From the IMG/VR virus record IMGVR_UViG_3300019884_000062, positions 1 to 58,751 of that record: a stretch of DNA of 58,751 bases, one strand, 5' to 3'. The stretch's first letter is position 1. The number at the start of each line of letters is the position of its first letter. Made by a program: the position numbers and the translations under genes. The notes under the pieces were generated by a model. It made no database searches, had not been told where the DNA came from, and saw only the letters and a program-made list of their open reading frames with translations. Source of the DNA: a virus. Shown piece after piece: positions 47,010-56,257 of the stretch.

Positions 47010-47423
47010 TCAGTTGCCACTCGCGATGATCGTGTACGCCCAATTGCGCGTCACGGCTTCATAACCCGGATCGTACAGGTCTTCGGACTGCCCATTGTCC
47101 ACAACTTCCGTGATCCAGCCGCCGTTAACGTTGACCGCCTTCAACGGGTACAGGATCGCGTGCGTCCTGAGTAGAGCGTCGATGATCGCGCTGTAGTCCG
47201 ATTCCTTGTCATACGCCCACACCGTGAGAAGCTGCCGACGTACGTCACTGTCCCGCCCCAGACGCGGCTCGGTAGTCCCCCAACGGAGTACCATGAACCG
47301 GCGCTGCGTCCCGCGCGGCGAGTCCGGCGCCTGAGCCGGGTAGAGCGTGTTTTCGTTGAACCCCAACGCATTCAGCTGAATGTCATCCTTCAGGAGGTCG
47401 AAGACGAACTCACGGAGGCTCAT
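47010..47423 (-). CDS. Tail terminator-like protein
   Basis: 137 residues from ATG 47423 after GGAG. Starts SLREFVFDLLKDDIQLNALGF and has RRQLLTVWAYDKESDYSAI, matching siphovirus tail-terminator/completion families. Located between the HK97 gp10-like protein and tail tube, as expected. Confidence 0.65.
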   Translation of the reverse strand: MSLREFVFDLLKDDIQLNALGFNENTLYPAQAPDSPRGTQRRFMVLRWGTTEPRLGRDSDVRRQLLTVWAYDKESDYSAIIDALLRTHAILYPLKAVNVNGGWITEVVDNGQSEDLYDPGYEAVTRNWAYTIIASGN

Positions 47424-47812
47424 CGGTTCGCTCCATCCTGAAGCCGAGCGAAGAGCTTGTTGAGCGTCCCCATGACTTTTGGTCCGGCCGTGATGAGCGT
47501 TGGGATCACGATCGCATACTTGCCGGCCCAACGGACCTCAAGCCATATGCCGTAGGAGACCGAGTGGAACAGGTCAATCCAATGCGACACGAACGGCTCG
47601 TGGCCGGCTACCGCGCGGAGGCCGAGCCGAGCGTTGCCGGTCCGGTCGGTCCAAGTAGCTCCCACCTTCATGGTTGCCTCGATGCGGGAGTCCCAATACT
47701 CCATCACGCCGGCCACGCCTCGGTCGAGCTGCTTGTCCAAGTTCAACGTTCCCTTTAGGAGCGGTGTCATGTCTAGCTCAAGGTTGATGTTCGCCCCGTC
47801 ACGCTTCGCCAT
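47420..47812 (-). CDS. HK97 gp10-like head-tail protein
   Basis: 130 residues from ATG 47812 (within the previous gene's last bases). MTPLLKGTLNLDKQ and the basic helix around IEATMKVGATWTDRTGNAR recall HK97 gp10-like proteins that complete heads or joins. Position supports this. Confidence 0.7.
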   Translation of the reverse strand: MAKRDGANINLELDMTPLLKGTLNLDKQLDRGVAGVMEYWDSRIEATMKVGATWTDRTGNARLGLRAVAGHEPFVSHWIDLFHSVSYGIWLEVRWAGKYAIVIPTLITAGPKVMGTLNKLFARLQDGANR

Positions 47813-48179
47813 AGCGCACCACCTGAGCGCGGATCTCATATCCGTTATCGGGCAACAGATTCCCGACCTCGAATACGATCCCATCGATGTCAACCCAAGT
47901 GTCGTGGAGGCCGATGGTCGCGGTGTACTCGCCCAACAGTTGGTATTCTGCCTTCCGCTGCTTGCCATCCAACGTCAGCACCGTGCCCGGCTCCGAGCCG
48001 AATGTGCGGGTCTGATCGATGAGACGGAAGGTCTGCGCCTCGCGCGGCGGACCTTCGACGTACCGCGTCCCGGTGCCGCTCTTCACGGGCGTACGCGGTA
48101 CCAAGGCAATCGACGTTGGGTTAGCCGCGATGAACGCCGTAGTGTTGATCCGGTGCATCTTCAGCTCACCCGCTTCCAT
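47799..48179 (-). CDS. Head-tail connector-like protein
   Basis: 126 residues; ATG 48179 after GAGG. Beta-rich (EVGNLLPDNGYEIRAQVV), beginning MEAGELKMHRINTTAF. Likely a stopper/adaptor; assignment is by order. Confidence 0.6.
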   Translation of the reverse strand: MEAGELKMHRINTTAFIAANPTSIALVPRTPVKSGTGTRYVEGPPREAQTFRLIDQTRTFGSEPGTVLTLDGKQRKAEYQLLGEYTATIGLHDTWVDIDGIVFEVGNLLPDNGYEIRAQVVRYGEA

Positions 48180-48181
48180 CG

Positions 48182-48502
48182 CTACCTCACAAGCTTTCGA
48201 ATTCTGGTTGCCCTAGGGGCATCCGGCTCCACACCGCCGGGTACCTGCGAGCCAAAATGAGCCGCCATCGACAGAGCCTGCTCGTACAAGTCGCCCATCT
48301 TCCGCGAAGAGCCGCCTTCGCTGATGTCTACTAGGGACGCTGCGCTCGCAGCCTTCTCGGTCCACACATCGTAGGCCACAAGGTTCAGTTCGCTTTGCGC
48401 CGCATCGATCCGCGCTCCGAGCGCGACATCTGTGTACGGTGGCAAATCCTCAGACTCCGCGATCAGAAGGCGAAGCTGAGCGATCTCTGCCGGTGTCGCC
48501 AC
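48182..48502 (-). CDS. Head-tail adaptor-like protein
   Basis: 106 residues from GTG 48502 after GGGGG. Helical N-terminus (IAQLRLLIAESEDLPPYTDVAL) is typical of the gp6-like head-tail adaptors. A palindrome copy at 48325 is inside. Position after the capsid block fits. Confidence 0.7.
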   Translation of the reverse strand: MATPAEIAQLRLLIAESEDLPPYTDVALGARIDAAQSELNLVAYDVWTEKAASAASLVDISEGGSSRKMGDLYEQALSMAAHFGSQVPGGVEPDAPRATRIRKLVR

Positions 48503-48520
48503 AACCTACCCCCTTGGTAG

Positions 48521-48554
48521 GCCGGCGACCGGTCTGGGCATACCGGCCGCCGGC
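48521..48554 (-). terminator. Stem-loop between capsid block and connector genes
   Basis: GCCGGCGACCGGT (48521-48533) pairs imperfectly with ACCGGCCGCCGGC (48542-48554) around eight bases. No T-run. It may reduce transcription into the connector and tail genes, keeping capsid expression high. Confidence 0.45.
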
Positions 48555-48573
48555 TCCTCCACCCGGTGAAGTC

Positions 48574-48909
48574 CTATTCGGACCGCGTGGCGTCGTCCAC
48601 CTGGAGCGCGGTCGCGTAGTCCGCCACCTTCACAGCTCCGTTGGCGCCTGTGCCGACCACCACGATGCCTGCGCCAAACTTCTCGTTGCGCGCGGCCACC
48701 TCGGCCTCCAGCTCCTTCTTGGGCCACTTGTTGTAGTCGTCCGGCAGTTCGGCGCCGGAGTCGGCGCCTCCGTCGTCCGGCTCGCTGTCCTCGGCGTCCG
48801 CCGGGAACTGCGCGTCCAGGTAGGCCACGCGCGAGTCGTCGCCTCGCATCAGCATGTAGGCACGGTCCTCATCGGACAGAGGCCGGTCCATCGGAATCTG
48901 GCGTGTCAT
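48574..48909 (-). CDS. Capsid-region protein with acidic linker
   Basis: 111 residues, ATG 48909. A charged N-terminus, an acidic Asp/Glu/Ser linker (residues 38-56), then DDYNKWPKKELEAEVAARNEKF, which looks like a small Rho/SAP-like helical unit, and a Gly-rich beta end. Likely capsid-associated in this position. Confidence 0.6.
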   Translation of the reverse strand: MTRQIPMDRPLSDEDRAYMLMRGDDSRVAYLDAQFPADAEDSEPDDGGADSGAELPDDYNKWPKKELEAEVAARNEKFGAGIVVVGTGANGAVKVADYATALQVDDATRSE

Positions 48910-48922
48910 CTCAGATCACCCC

Positions 48923-50071
48923 TCACGCCCACGCGAAGGCAGCCGGCACCGAGTAGGCCACGGCGTTCTGCATGATCGCAGCCGCGCCACGCGGACCCAC
49001 GCCGGTGCCGAGGCCACGGATGTAGTAGGAGTCGATGAGCGGGTACGCCTGGGTATTGCCCGGACGCAGGACCAGGCCGCGCAGACCGGGCAGACCGTGC
49101 TCCCGGATACCCACGACGTTGGTCTGAGTGGACGTTCCGCGCGTGGCGACCGCGATGAAGTACCCGGCCGGAATCTGGCCGTGCGTCACGATCAGGTACG
49201 GTCCCCACGACCCCAGGACGTTGAGGCCGGCGAAAGTGTTGGCCGGCAGACCACCCACGAGCGTGAAGCCCGGTGGCAGCTGCACGACCAAGTTCTGGCC
49301 AGCGCTCGGGATGAAGTCGTAGATGGAGTTCACGCCGCCGAACGACACGCCGCGCGCGAAGTTGGCGATCGTGGCCTGGGCATCGGCGAGGTTCATCACC
49401 ATGAGGATGTTGTAGCCGGCGCCACGGTCGTAACCGTGGTGCTCGACGTGCCCGCCCGCCGTCATGAAGTCGCCGGGGTCGAAGATGTGGGCCTGAGCCG
49501 ATCCGGTCGAGAGGTAGTGCGTGTGAGTCAGACCGTTGAAGTCCACACCCTGGTACGGCGGGATGAACGAGCCATCCGCGTTGTAGAGCGCCGTCACCAT
49601 GTAGTTGAATCCGTCGATGATCGTCTGGCGGTTCACGTTATTGAACAACGCCCGCATGACGTTCTTGAACTGGAGGTTGTTGTCAGCCTCCATCACCATC
49701 GAGAGGATCGCGTCCAGCTGCGCCTGGGTCGCACCCTGGGTGTTGGTCGGCCCACCCGCCAGGAACTGGAAGGTGTAGGCCGCACGCGTGTCGAACCACT
49801 TGAAGGGGTAGGCACGCGACGTCGGCGCCGGAGCCGGCCGGATGCCGGTCGGGATGCCGAACTCGGTTGCCTCTTCGAACTCCTCCTGGCCCGGCTGCAC
49901 GACCTCTTCGATGATCTGGTTCGTGGTGAAGGACAACAGGTCGATGAGCGGCTGCCGCTGAGCGTTGAAGAGCGCCAGCATCTCCTGGTACTGCTGCCAG
50001 ATGGCGTTGAGATCCTGACCGTCCCGAGTACGGGTGAGGATGTCGCCGGAAGCGTTGTAGCCCTTAGCCAT
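48923..50071 (-). CDS. Major capsid protein (HK97-fold)
   Basis: 382 residues, ATG 50071. N-terminal helical region (NAIWQQYQEMLALFN), an E-loop-like stretch (PGQEEFEEATEFGIPTG), and beta-rich P- and A-domains (YNILMVMNLADAQATIANF; AGYFIAVATRGTST) typical of HK97-fold capsids. It follows scaffold and two small capsid genes, as expected. Confidence 0.85.
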   Translation of the reverse strand: MAKGYNASGDILTRTRDGQDLNAIWQQYQEMLALFNAQRQPLIDLLSFTTNQIIEEVVQPGQEEFEEATEFGIPTGIRPAPAPTSRAYPFKWFDTRAAYTFQFLAGGPTNTQGATQAQLDAILSMVMEADNNLQFKNVMRALFNNVNRQTIIDGFNYMVTALYNADGSFIPPYQGVDFNGLTHTHYLSTGSAQAHIFDPGDFMTAGGHVEHHGYDRGAGYNILMVMNLADAQATIANFARGVSFGGVNSIYDFIPSAGQNLVVQLPPGFTLVGGLPANTFAGLNVLGSWGPYLIVTHGQIPAGYFIAVATRGTSTQTNVVGIREHGLPGLRGLVLRPGNTQAYPLIDSYYIRGLGTGVGPRGAAAIMQNAVAYSVPAAFAWA

Positions 50072-50091
50072 TGTGAAGTCTCACCCCTCTC

Positions 50092-50481
50092 TCAGGTCGT
50101 CGCCGGGTTGCAGCGAACCACGAGCCGCGTGGCGCGGGTGACGGTGATACCGACCGGAACACCTGCGGTGGCATCGTCGTCCACCACACCGGAAGCGTGC
50201 GCGAACACCGGGAGGCCGAGCACGAAGGCCAAACCACCGGTCTCCGTCGCCTCCTCGATTTCACCAGCCGTCATGACGTCGATCGGCTCACCGGCGGCCA
50301 TGGGCCGGACGGGGCAGATCAGTCCGCTGATTGCGGTCTGGGCCGGGCCGCCGATCACGGCTCGGCCAGTCGCATCGATCGAAACCGCGCGGACGATGCC
50401 GACGTCGGCGATGGAGAGCGCTGCCGCGAGAGGGGCACGGAAGCCACCGACGTGACCGTTGTACTTGTCGAAGCGGGCCAT
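50092..50481 (-). CDS. Capsid decoration-like protein (DUF2190-like)
   Basis: 129 residues, ATG 50481 after AAGGAGG. Beta-rich (AGEPIDVMTAGEIEEATETGG; GVPVGITVTRATRL) with the small-residue composition of DUF2190 proteins, placed immediately before the capsid gene. Role in capsid stability is likely. Confidence 0.7.
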   Translation of the reverse strand: MARFDKYNGHVGGFRAPLAAALSIADVGIVRAVSIDATGRAVIGGPAQTAISGLICPVRPMAAGEPIDVMTAGEIEEATETGGLAFVLGLPVFAHASGVVDDDATAGVPVGITVTRATRLVVRCNPATT

Positions 50482-50494
50482 CTTTCCTCCTTCC

Positions 50495-50836
50495 TCAGTC
50501 CAGCGGTCCGTACGCCTCGACCGTAATGGTGGTCACGGCGGAGAACGTGAGGGCCACATCGGCCGTTGGGGTCTTGCCGAAAGCCGGCCGCTTGAACACG
50601 AAGCTACGCGCGGTCGCGTTCACCACGGAGACGTTCGTGTACTCGACCGCACCGGCGCCGGACGCCGGGTCATCGATGCTGACCGTGATGGGCGCACCCG
50701 CACCGTTGATGACCCGCACCAGGTAAGTCTTGCCCGGCTGCATGGGGATCAAGTGGCTGGCGGCATCGGCTCCCACCGGTGTCGCGAGTGCGCCGGTTGG
50801 CGTACGCGGATCCAGTGGAGTCTGAACGACTGCCAT
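50495..50836 (-). CDS. Hypothetical capsid-associated protein
   Basis: 113 residues, ATG 50836 after GGAGGG. Beta-rich, Thr/Ser/Ala composition (YLVRVINGAGAPITVSID; DVALTFSAVTTITVEAYG). Lies between scaffold and decoration protein genes, so probably a capsid accessory (spike) protein. No family recognised. Confidence 0.6.
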   Translation of the reverse strand: MAVVQTPLDPRTPTGALATPVGADAASHLIPMQPGKTYLVRVINGAGAPITVSIDDPASGAGAVEYTNVSVVNATARSFVFKRPAFGKTPTADVALTFSAVTTITVEAYGPLD

Positions 50837-50859
50837 TCCCTTCCCTCCTTCACAGACTG

Positions 50860-51540
50860 CTAGGTGCCGATACCGCGCGTCCGCAAGGCAGGGATACGGG
50901 CAGCAAACTTCTTGGCGTCGGTCTTCGTGTCGGCCTGACGACCGCCACCTGCCGGCGCTCCGGTGCTGCCCCTTCCGGCCCCGTTGCTGTCTCCCCCAGA
51001 GCCGTCATCGTCGCCGGAGGTGTCTTCCTCCAACAGATACGGCTCGGCCTTCGCGAGCGCATCGAGAGCGGCCGTGAGGTTCCTCACGGTGCCATCGTCG
51101 TCCACTTCGACCTTGGAGAGATCAGCGAGCTTCAGAGCGGTCTTGGGGTTCTTCCACTTGTACTTGTTGTCGGTCACGAAGGCGTTCTCCAGGCGAGTCT
51201 GCTTCAAGTCGGCCAGCGCTGCGTCGCGCACCTTCTCCGCCTCGGCCAGATCTCTGGTCGCCTTCTCCAGCGCCGGCAAGTCCTTGTCGCGGATCTGCTT
51301 GAGGTCCGCCTCGGCCTTGGCGCGGTTCTGGTCTGCCGCTTGGAGTCGAGCCCTGAGCGCGTCGTACTCCGCCTGCGTTACCGTTGCGGGCGGAGGATTC
51401 TGCTGTCCGGCATCCGGAGCGCCACTCTGTGCGCCCGCACCACCGGCTCCAGGATCGCCTCCTGTACCCGTCCCATCACCCGTGCCGCCGCTCTGTGCGT
51501 TCGGGTCGCCGCTCTGTGCATTCGGGTCAGGGTTGGTCAT
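50860..51540 (-). CDS. Capsid scaffolding protein
   Basis: 226 residues. Long Gly/Ser/Pro disordered N-terminus (about 50 residues), coiled-coil helix with Asp, Ala and Lys (residues 55-120; RARLQAADQNRAKAEADLKQ), and a basic C-terminus (TKTDAKKFAARIPALRTRG). Composition and position between MuF and capsid genes are typical of scaffold. Confidence 0.78.
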   Translation of the reverse strand: MTNPDPNAQSGDPNAQSGGTGDGTGTGGDPGAGGAGAQSGAPDAGQQNPPPATVTQAEYDALRARLQAADQNRAKAEADLKQIRDKDLPALEKATRDLAEAEKVRDAALADLKQTRLENAFVTDNKYKWKNPKTALKLADLSKVEVDDDGTVRNLTAALDALAKAEPYLLEEDTSGDDDGSGGDSNGAGRGSTGAPAGGGRQADTKTDAKKFAARIPALRTRGIGT

Positions 51541-51578
51541 TTCCGTGTCTCCGATCTTAGCCCATGTTAGCGCGAAGT

Positions 51579-52466
51579 CTAGCGCGCCACCCTGTCTAGG
51601 TAGTCGTTGTACTTACCTGCCACTAGATTCCCCAGAAATTCATCTTCATCCGGTGGTTCTGGTGTTACGTAACAAAAGCAATGCGGGTGTGGCTTACGTG
51701 GTACGTCCTGGGGAAGGTACACACCGTCGCCATCACGTCCGCCGTGCGCGTACTGGTCGCAGACGTCCGCCTTTGGGTGGGACCTCGATAGGCGCCACTT
51801 CATCGCATCAATCCACGGCTTGTCCATGCCGTTCGTGACCGTGATGGCGTGGAACGCATTGTTGATCTCCGAGCGAGCGAGCCGGAGCGCCGCATACCGC
51901 GTCCCACCGGGCACATCCGGATTGAACCATGGCCGAGCCTCCGCCGCGAACTCCCGCGCCGTGAGACCTCGCAGCAAGGCCGAATCGATCATCCGGCTGA
52001 GCCGGCCGTCGAGCCAGACCCGTGTGGTGTAGATCCGTTCGCTCAACGGGAGCGCGCTCGCTCCCATCCGGGCCATAGCCAGCTCGATGGTCTGGTTGAG
52101 GCCGCGCGTTAGCGCCTCGCGAAGTGCCCTAGCTTGGCCCGTACGCCCCGCAGCCTCCAGTAGGGCGGTATCGATTGCGCTCCCAAGCCGAACTGCCCTA
52201 GCGGCAGCTTCGAGCCGCCGAGCGCGGATCACATCGCCGAGCCGGTCGAAGATGGCCGCCTGCTCGCGGAGTAGGTTGCGCTTCACGGTCAACAGTTGTT
52301 CCTCACGGACCATGTTGCCGATCCCGCGAGGCTGCGCCGCGATCCGAGCTAGCATCCTGTTGATGTCTCGTGAAGCTTGTTGTAGAACTTTCAACACATC
52401 GCGGTCAGCTAGGCGCTGAACTCTCGCGTAGGCCACAGACCAATCCGTGGGTTTAGGGATAGCCAT
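51579..52466 (-). CDS. MuF-like head morphogenesis protein
   Basis: 295 residues. Helical N-terminal part, then PRPWFNPDVPGGTRYAALRLARSE-like region near 170 and a C-terminal Cys/His segment (CDQYAHGGRDG; KPHPHCFCYVTPE) found in SPP1 gp7/MuF proteins. These sit inside the capsid near the portal. Confidence 0.8.
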   Translation of the reverse strand: MAIPKPTDWSVAYARVQRLADRDVLKVLQQASRDINRMLARIAAQPRGIGNMVREEQLLTVKRNLLREQAAIFDRLGDVIRARRLEAAARAVRLGSAIDTALLEAAGRTGQARALREALTRGLNQTIELAMARMGASALPLSERIYTTRVWLDGRLSRMIDSALLRGLTAREFAAEARPWFNPDVPGGTRYAALRLARSEINNAFHAITVTNGMDKPWIDAMKWRLSRSHPKADVCDQYAHGGRDGDGVYLPQDVPRKPHPHCFCYVTPEPPDEDEFLGNLVAGKYNDYLDRVAR

Positions 52467-52469
52467 GGG

Positions 52470-54026
52470 TTAGGCGCCTCCCGGTTCGCCTCCTGCCGGG
52501 CCGCCTCCGGCCTCGGTGTCGAGCCGCGCGCTGACCGCATCCAGCATCTGCTGCTGCTCGGCCACGATCTCCGCCAGCATGGTCGTCGGGATGTCATAGC
52601 CCAACCGCTCGCGGATCAACTTCTGTGCGAACTGAATCGATATCACCTTAGCCGTCAACATGTCCGTGATCTCCTTGAGGACGGCCACGCGGTCGAGCGG
52701 CAACGGATCGCCGAATGTCACCGCGAGCGAGAGCCCCATCGGATTGACCGACTCGAAGGCTACCGCCCACTTGTTCACCCAGTCGTACAGGAACTGCTCC
52801 AGCTTTCCCTTGAGCTCAAGCTCCTTCTCTTCGTTCTTGGCAAGCACCGGGCTCATCTGGATCGCGAGCGCAATACCAGACTGTGCGACTTCCACGTCTA
52901 CGCTACCGATGGCGACCTCGGAGGTAGCCGTGGTCCGATACGCTTGCCCCTCAAGGAATTTCGTGTGATCCAGCAACGGCTGAATCGAGTCGATGCCCTT
53001 GACGCGTTCAAACTTGTCCTCGACACCCTCCAGCTCGATGATCGAAGCCGGCGCGATCAACCAATCGACCTCGACTCCTTGGTCATCCTTCGGGCGACCG
53101 GAAGTTGTGACGTAGACGCCAATACCGGTGAGCGCGATCGACGCATCCTCATCGGTAGCCGTCTGGTTGATGCCGACCAACAGGGTCTCGATGCCCTGTA
53201 CCTCGCTCACGCCGAACGGCTCGGAGCCGGACCGGTTGTTGCGGAAGTGGTAGACCGGTAGCGAGTCGATCACCGGCGGCAACTCGTATCCTGCGATCAG
53301 CGGGCTGTCGGCGAACCGCGCCGGCACATCGGCCTCTTCCAGGTCCCCATCGGACAGAGGGAAGCGGTCATCCCACTTATCAATCTCGAAGAACCGCAGC
53401 TGGGTCCAGATCCGTCCAGTCTCTAGGCGCCGGTACTCCTGCCGCTGCGTGATCGCCTCGCCTTCGTCGTCATCCACGATAGTCACGAGGTACACGCCAT
53501 CGAGCCGCGTCGGATCGACCGGGTTAGGGATCGTGAAGTATGTGGACGGGTCAAGCTCTTCCACGCGGAGCTTGGTCCCGTCCGCCTTCGTGTCATCCGC
53601 CAAAAGATGCAGGATCGCGTCGCCTCGGATCAAGTTCCATCGCTTGAGGCTAACGAACTTGGTGTGGAACTCTTCCCGCGCCGCGAAGTCGTTCCACAGC
53701 TTCATGACCTGTGCCATGGTCGCTTCATCAACCTGGAGCGTCGTGCCATCCGGGTTGGTCACGAGCGGCTGCGGCGTGATCGTGATGTCCTTTGCGAGAT
53801 ACCGGTTGGTGGCCTCGATGATGGTACGTACGGATGGCACGAGCCGCCGGGAGAGCGTGTCGTCATCCTCACGCATCACCTTGACGTACGCGTCCGGCAC
53901 GTTCCGGAAGATGTCCCAGTACGTCCAGTATGCAGCGACCCGCTGCTTGTCCATCTCATTCGTGATGTGATTCGGCTGCGGCCGTCCCAGCTCCAGCGCA
54001 GTCGAGTAAGGACTCACAGGTGCCAT
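52470..54026 (-). CDS. Portal protein
   Basis: 518 residues, ATG 54026 after AAGGAG. Helical-rich with YDWVNKWAVAFESVNPMGLS and LPVYHFRNNRSGSEPFGVSEV, typical of siphovirus portals of the SPP1/HK97 kind. Acidic C-terminus with Gly/Pro. It forms the ring through which DNA enters and leaves the head; follows the terminase by one base. Confidence 0.85.
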   Translation of the reverse strand: MAPVSPYSTALELGRPQPNHITNEMDKQRVAAYWTYWDIFRNVPDAYVKVMREDDDTLSRRLVPSVRTIIEATNRYLAKDITITPQPLVTNPDGTTLQVDEATMAQVMKLWNDFAAREEFHTKFVSLKRWNLIRGDAILHLLADDTKADGTKLRVEELDPSTYFTIPNPVDPTRLDGVYLVTIVDDDEGEAITQRQEYRRLETGRIWTQLRFFEIDKWDDRFPLSDGDLEEADVPARFADSPLIAGYELPPVIDSLPVYHFRNNRSGSEPFGVSEVQGIETLLVGINQTATDEDASIALTGIGVYVTTSGRPKDDQGVEVDWLIAPASIIELEGVEDKFERVKGIDSIQPLLDHTKFLEGQAYRTTATSEVAIGSVDVEVAQSGIALAIQMSPVLAKNEEKELELKGKLEQFLYDWVNKWAVAFESVNPMGLSLAVTFGDPLPLDRVAVLKEITDMLTAKVISIQFAQKLIRERLGYDIPTTMLAEIVAEQQQMLDAVSARLDTEAGGGPAGGEPGGA

Positions 54027-54027
54027 C

Positions 54028-55575
54028 TCATCTCCTTGTCCTAGCTCGCGTTTGCCTAGCGGAGCCGCGATCACTCCATGGTCGGCCGAACAGACCGCTG
54101 TAGAAGCGGCCTAGCGCCTCCGGCGTATGGTTGTCTTTGTCCAGTGGGGCCTCCCGAGCACTCCGCCCGCGCTCGGCGGCTTGCTCGGCCGTTTCTGGGT
54201 ATCGGTACGCGCCGAACTCGCGGATTGTGTTGACGCAACGTCTATGGATCGTAAGGCCGGGCATTCCTGTGGCCGGGTTCAACTTTAGACCACGGCGGAT
54301 CCACTCGATGCGATCCTCTAACGGGATGCTTCCCTTGCCGTGGGTTCGCAGCTTGAGTCGCTGGGCAAGCTCCTTGGTCCGGTCAGGCTCGGCTGGGTCG
54401 GGGTAGACCATCCGAACCGTTCGCGGCGCAAGACCGCGAGCAGCAATATCAGCTGCTGCCTCCTCTGTCGTCTTGTGCGTATCATAGTATTCGTCCAGGA
54501 CATGCACGCGCTCTCTATGTGGGTCTACCTGAATTAGCAACCAAACGAACGGGTTGTTGAACCCGTAGTCTACACAGGCGTAGGTCGCCCACGCCGGATT
54601 GAACTCCTCATCGGTAACGTGGAACTCCTCATCAAAGTCCTTGAAGACCCGACCCACGTACTCCGTGAAGAGCGCCGCGACCTCTTGGTTGAACAGCTCC
54701 TGGCTCATGTCCAGGAACATCGCCCAGATCTCAGCGTTGATGACGATGCCGTGCCGGTTATACCCAAGGCCGTGGATCGACTTAGTTGGGTCAAAGCGCA
54801 CAGCGTTATTGCCCCGGATTGCCTTGTATAGCCTCAGAAGCGCGTCAAGCTGGTGCCTGCGCCGCATCTCGATAGCCTTGCCGAGGAACGCCTCATCGAC
54901 TCCGCCCGGGTACACATGCGGGTTACACCACGATGGGGCGCGCCAAGACCTCCAGTCCGTCCTAAAAGGATCCAACCCCAACATGTAGAGGTCATAGAAC
55001 CAGTTCTTGCCTTCCGGGGTCGAGTTGAACATCGACCAACCGTTGAAGTCGGCGAGGGTAGGCCGGATGTACTTGTACCAGACGCTCGGCTTCATCTTCG
55101 CGGCCTCGGCCATGATCACGCCCGACAGACCTTCGCCAACCAGCGTCCCTGGGTACTTCGCCGACTTAGCGTGTATGATGAAGCGCCGACCGAACATGGA
55201 GATGACCATCTCGCCGGACTCGGGGTTGTTATAGCTACCGGGATGGTCGAACTCGAAGCCGAGCCGCTCCAGCTGACTCCAGGTAGTCCTGAACTCCTTC
55301 TCGGAGTCGCTGTATTCCGGCCCAACGATCCAGTACTCACGCCTCTGTCCGAGGCGGATCAACTCATCTAGCTCATACCAGGTCCGAAACGCCTCCGGTA
55401 CAAGCCTTCTACCGCCGGTCTGGGACTTGCCGGCTCGCCGACCGAGCGCGACCACCTTGTTTCTGGTGCCGTCCAACAGGATCTCGCGCTGCACTTTATG
55501 CGGCTCCCATCCCGACTGCTCCCAGAGTGATTCGTTGAGCTCATCTGGGATCGGTGGGGTGAGAAGGATCGGCAT
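54028..55575 (-). CDS. Terminase large subunit with inserted segment
   Basis: 515 residues. ATPase Walker A ALGRRAGKSQTG near 44 and Walker B GVIMAEAAKM near 152; nuclease domain begins CVDYGFNNPFVWLLIQVD near 336 with the acidic metal ligands. Between PGGVDEAF and QELFNQEVAALF (about residues 230-295) there is an extra segment of 60-65 residues (starts LGKAIEMRRRHQLDALLRLY) not needed for a compact terminase. The protein packages DNA into heads with the portal. Confidence 0.88.
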   Translation of the reverse strand: MPILLTPPIPDELNESLWEQSGWEPHKVQREILLDGTRNKVVALGRRAGKSQTGGRRLVPEAFRTWYELDELIRLGQRREYWIVGPEYSDSEKEFRTTWSQLERLGFEFDHPGSYNNPESGEMVISMFGRRFIIHAKSAKYPGTLVGEGLSGVIMAEAAKMKPSVWYKYIRPTLADFNGWSMFNSTPEGKNWFYDLYMLGLDPFRTDWRSWRAPSWCNPHVYPGGVDEAFLGKAIEMRRRHQLDALLRLYKAIRGNNAVRFDPTKSIHGLGYNRHGIVINAEIWAMFLDMSQELFNQEVAALFTEYVGRVFKDFDEEFHVTDEEFNPAWATYACVDYGFNNPFVWLLIQVDPHRERVHVLDEYYDTHKTTEEAAADIAARGLAPRTVRMVYPDPAEPDRTKELAQRLKLRTHGKGSIPLEDRIEWIRRGLKLNPATGMPGLTIHRRCVNTIREFGAYRYPETAEQAAERGRSAREAPLDKDNHTPEALGRFYSGLFGRPWSDRGSARQTRARTRR

Positions 55576-55691
55576 GATGCTAGCCTATCGTGCGGAGCCG
55601 GCTAGGCCATGCCGGCAACCAGGCCGCTCGTGGCGGAGCCGGTGCCGGCACGGGGGCCGCGCGTCGCCGGAGCTAGCGCGATCGGCAGGAC

Positions 55692-56042
55692 CTACGAACC
55701 GGTGAGAAGTACCTTGCCGGTAGCGATCGGGACCGGCTCACCCGCTGCATCCACGATCTCAAGGAGATATGTGGCCTCTTCCCAGGCGTAGTCGCCGGTT
55801 TCCACGCCCGGCACCACGATACTGACCTTCCCTGCCGGCGCGGCGATGAACAGCCGGCTGTTCTCGGTCGTGTACGTGGCGCGGATCGGCGGCGGCTCTT
55901 CCTCGCTCACCTCGGTGATGTCCATGCGAGCCGTGTAGCCGCTGAGGTCCTTGGGCCCGCCATTCTCGTACAAGATGATCGGCTGCTCGAAACGGCGACC
56001 GGGCCGCATCACCAGGTCCAGCTCTCTGACCGTGACCGTCAT
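55692..56042 (-). CDS. Hypothetical beta-rich protein upstream of the terminase
   Basis: 116 residues from ATG 56042 (ATGA) after GGAGG. RRFEQPIILYENGGPKDLSG, then TARMDITE recalls the N-terminal part of BppU-like or head-tail adaptor proteins found beside tails, but here it precedes the terminase. Function unknown. Between it and the terminase lies a 116-base gap with small GCCGGC hairpins and no gene. Confidence 0.6.
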   Translation of the reverse strand: MTVTVRELDLVMRPGRRFEQPIILYENGGPKDLSGYTARMDITEVSEEEPPPIRATYTTENSRLFIAAPAGKVSIVVPGVETGDYAWEEATYLLEIVDAAGEPVPIATGKVLLTGS

Positions 56043-56257
56043 GACAAATCCTCCGGTAGGCGCTCGGTCTCCGGAGCCGGGACCGAGTAGCCAACGGTAC
56101 TCCGGCGCGCAAAGTTCGATGTCCACTCGAAAAGCCGCTTGGCAGTGGCTTCAACAACTTCGAGGTCCGCATCGCTGTCCACGATCACGGTATGCCCGGC
56201 GACCGTCAGGTCAATCTTGTGGCGATGCTGTGCCGGCTCTTCGTCGTGCTCGGCCAT
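56039..56257 (-). CDS. Small hypothetical protein
   Basis: 72 residues, ATG 56257 after GAGGAG (upstream stop overlaps). N-terminus acidic/His-rich, then a helix (DLEVVEATAKRLFEWTSNF). Function unknown. Confidence 0.6.
   Translation of the reverse strand: MAEHDEEPAQHRHKIDLTVAGHTVIVDSDADLEVVEATAKRLFEWTSNFARRSTVGYSVPAPETERLPEDLS

Noticed and set aside
30537-48877. Copies GTCCTCATCGGAC at 30537 and 48865
   Set aside because: Listed as near matches but they encode the common peptide Ser-Asp-Glu-Asp with ordinary codons, so they may be coding coincidences rather than sites.
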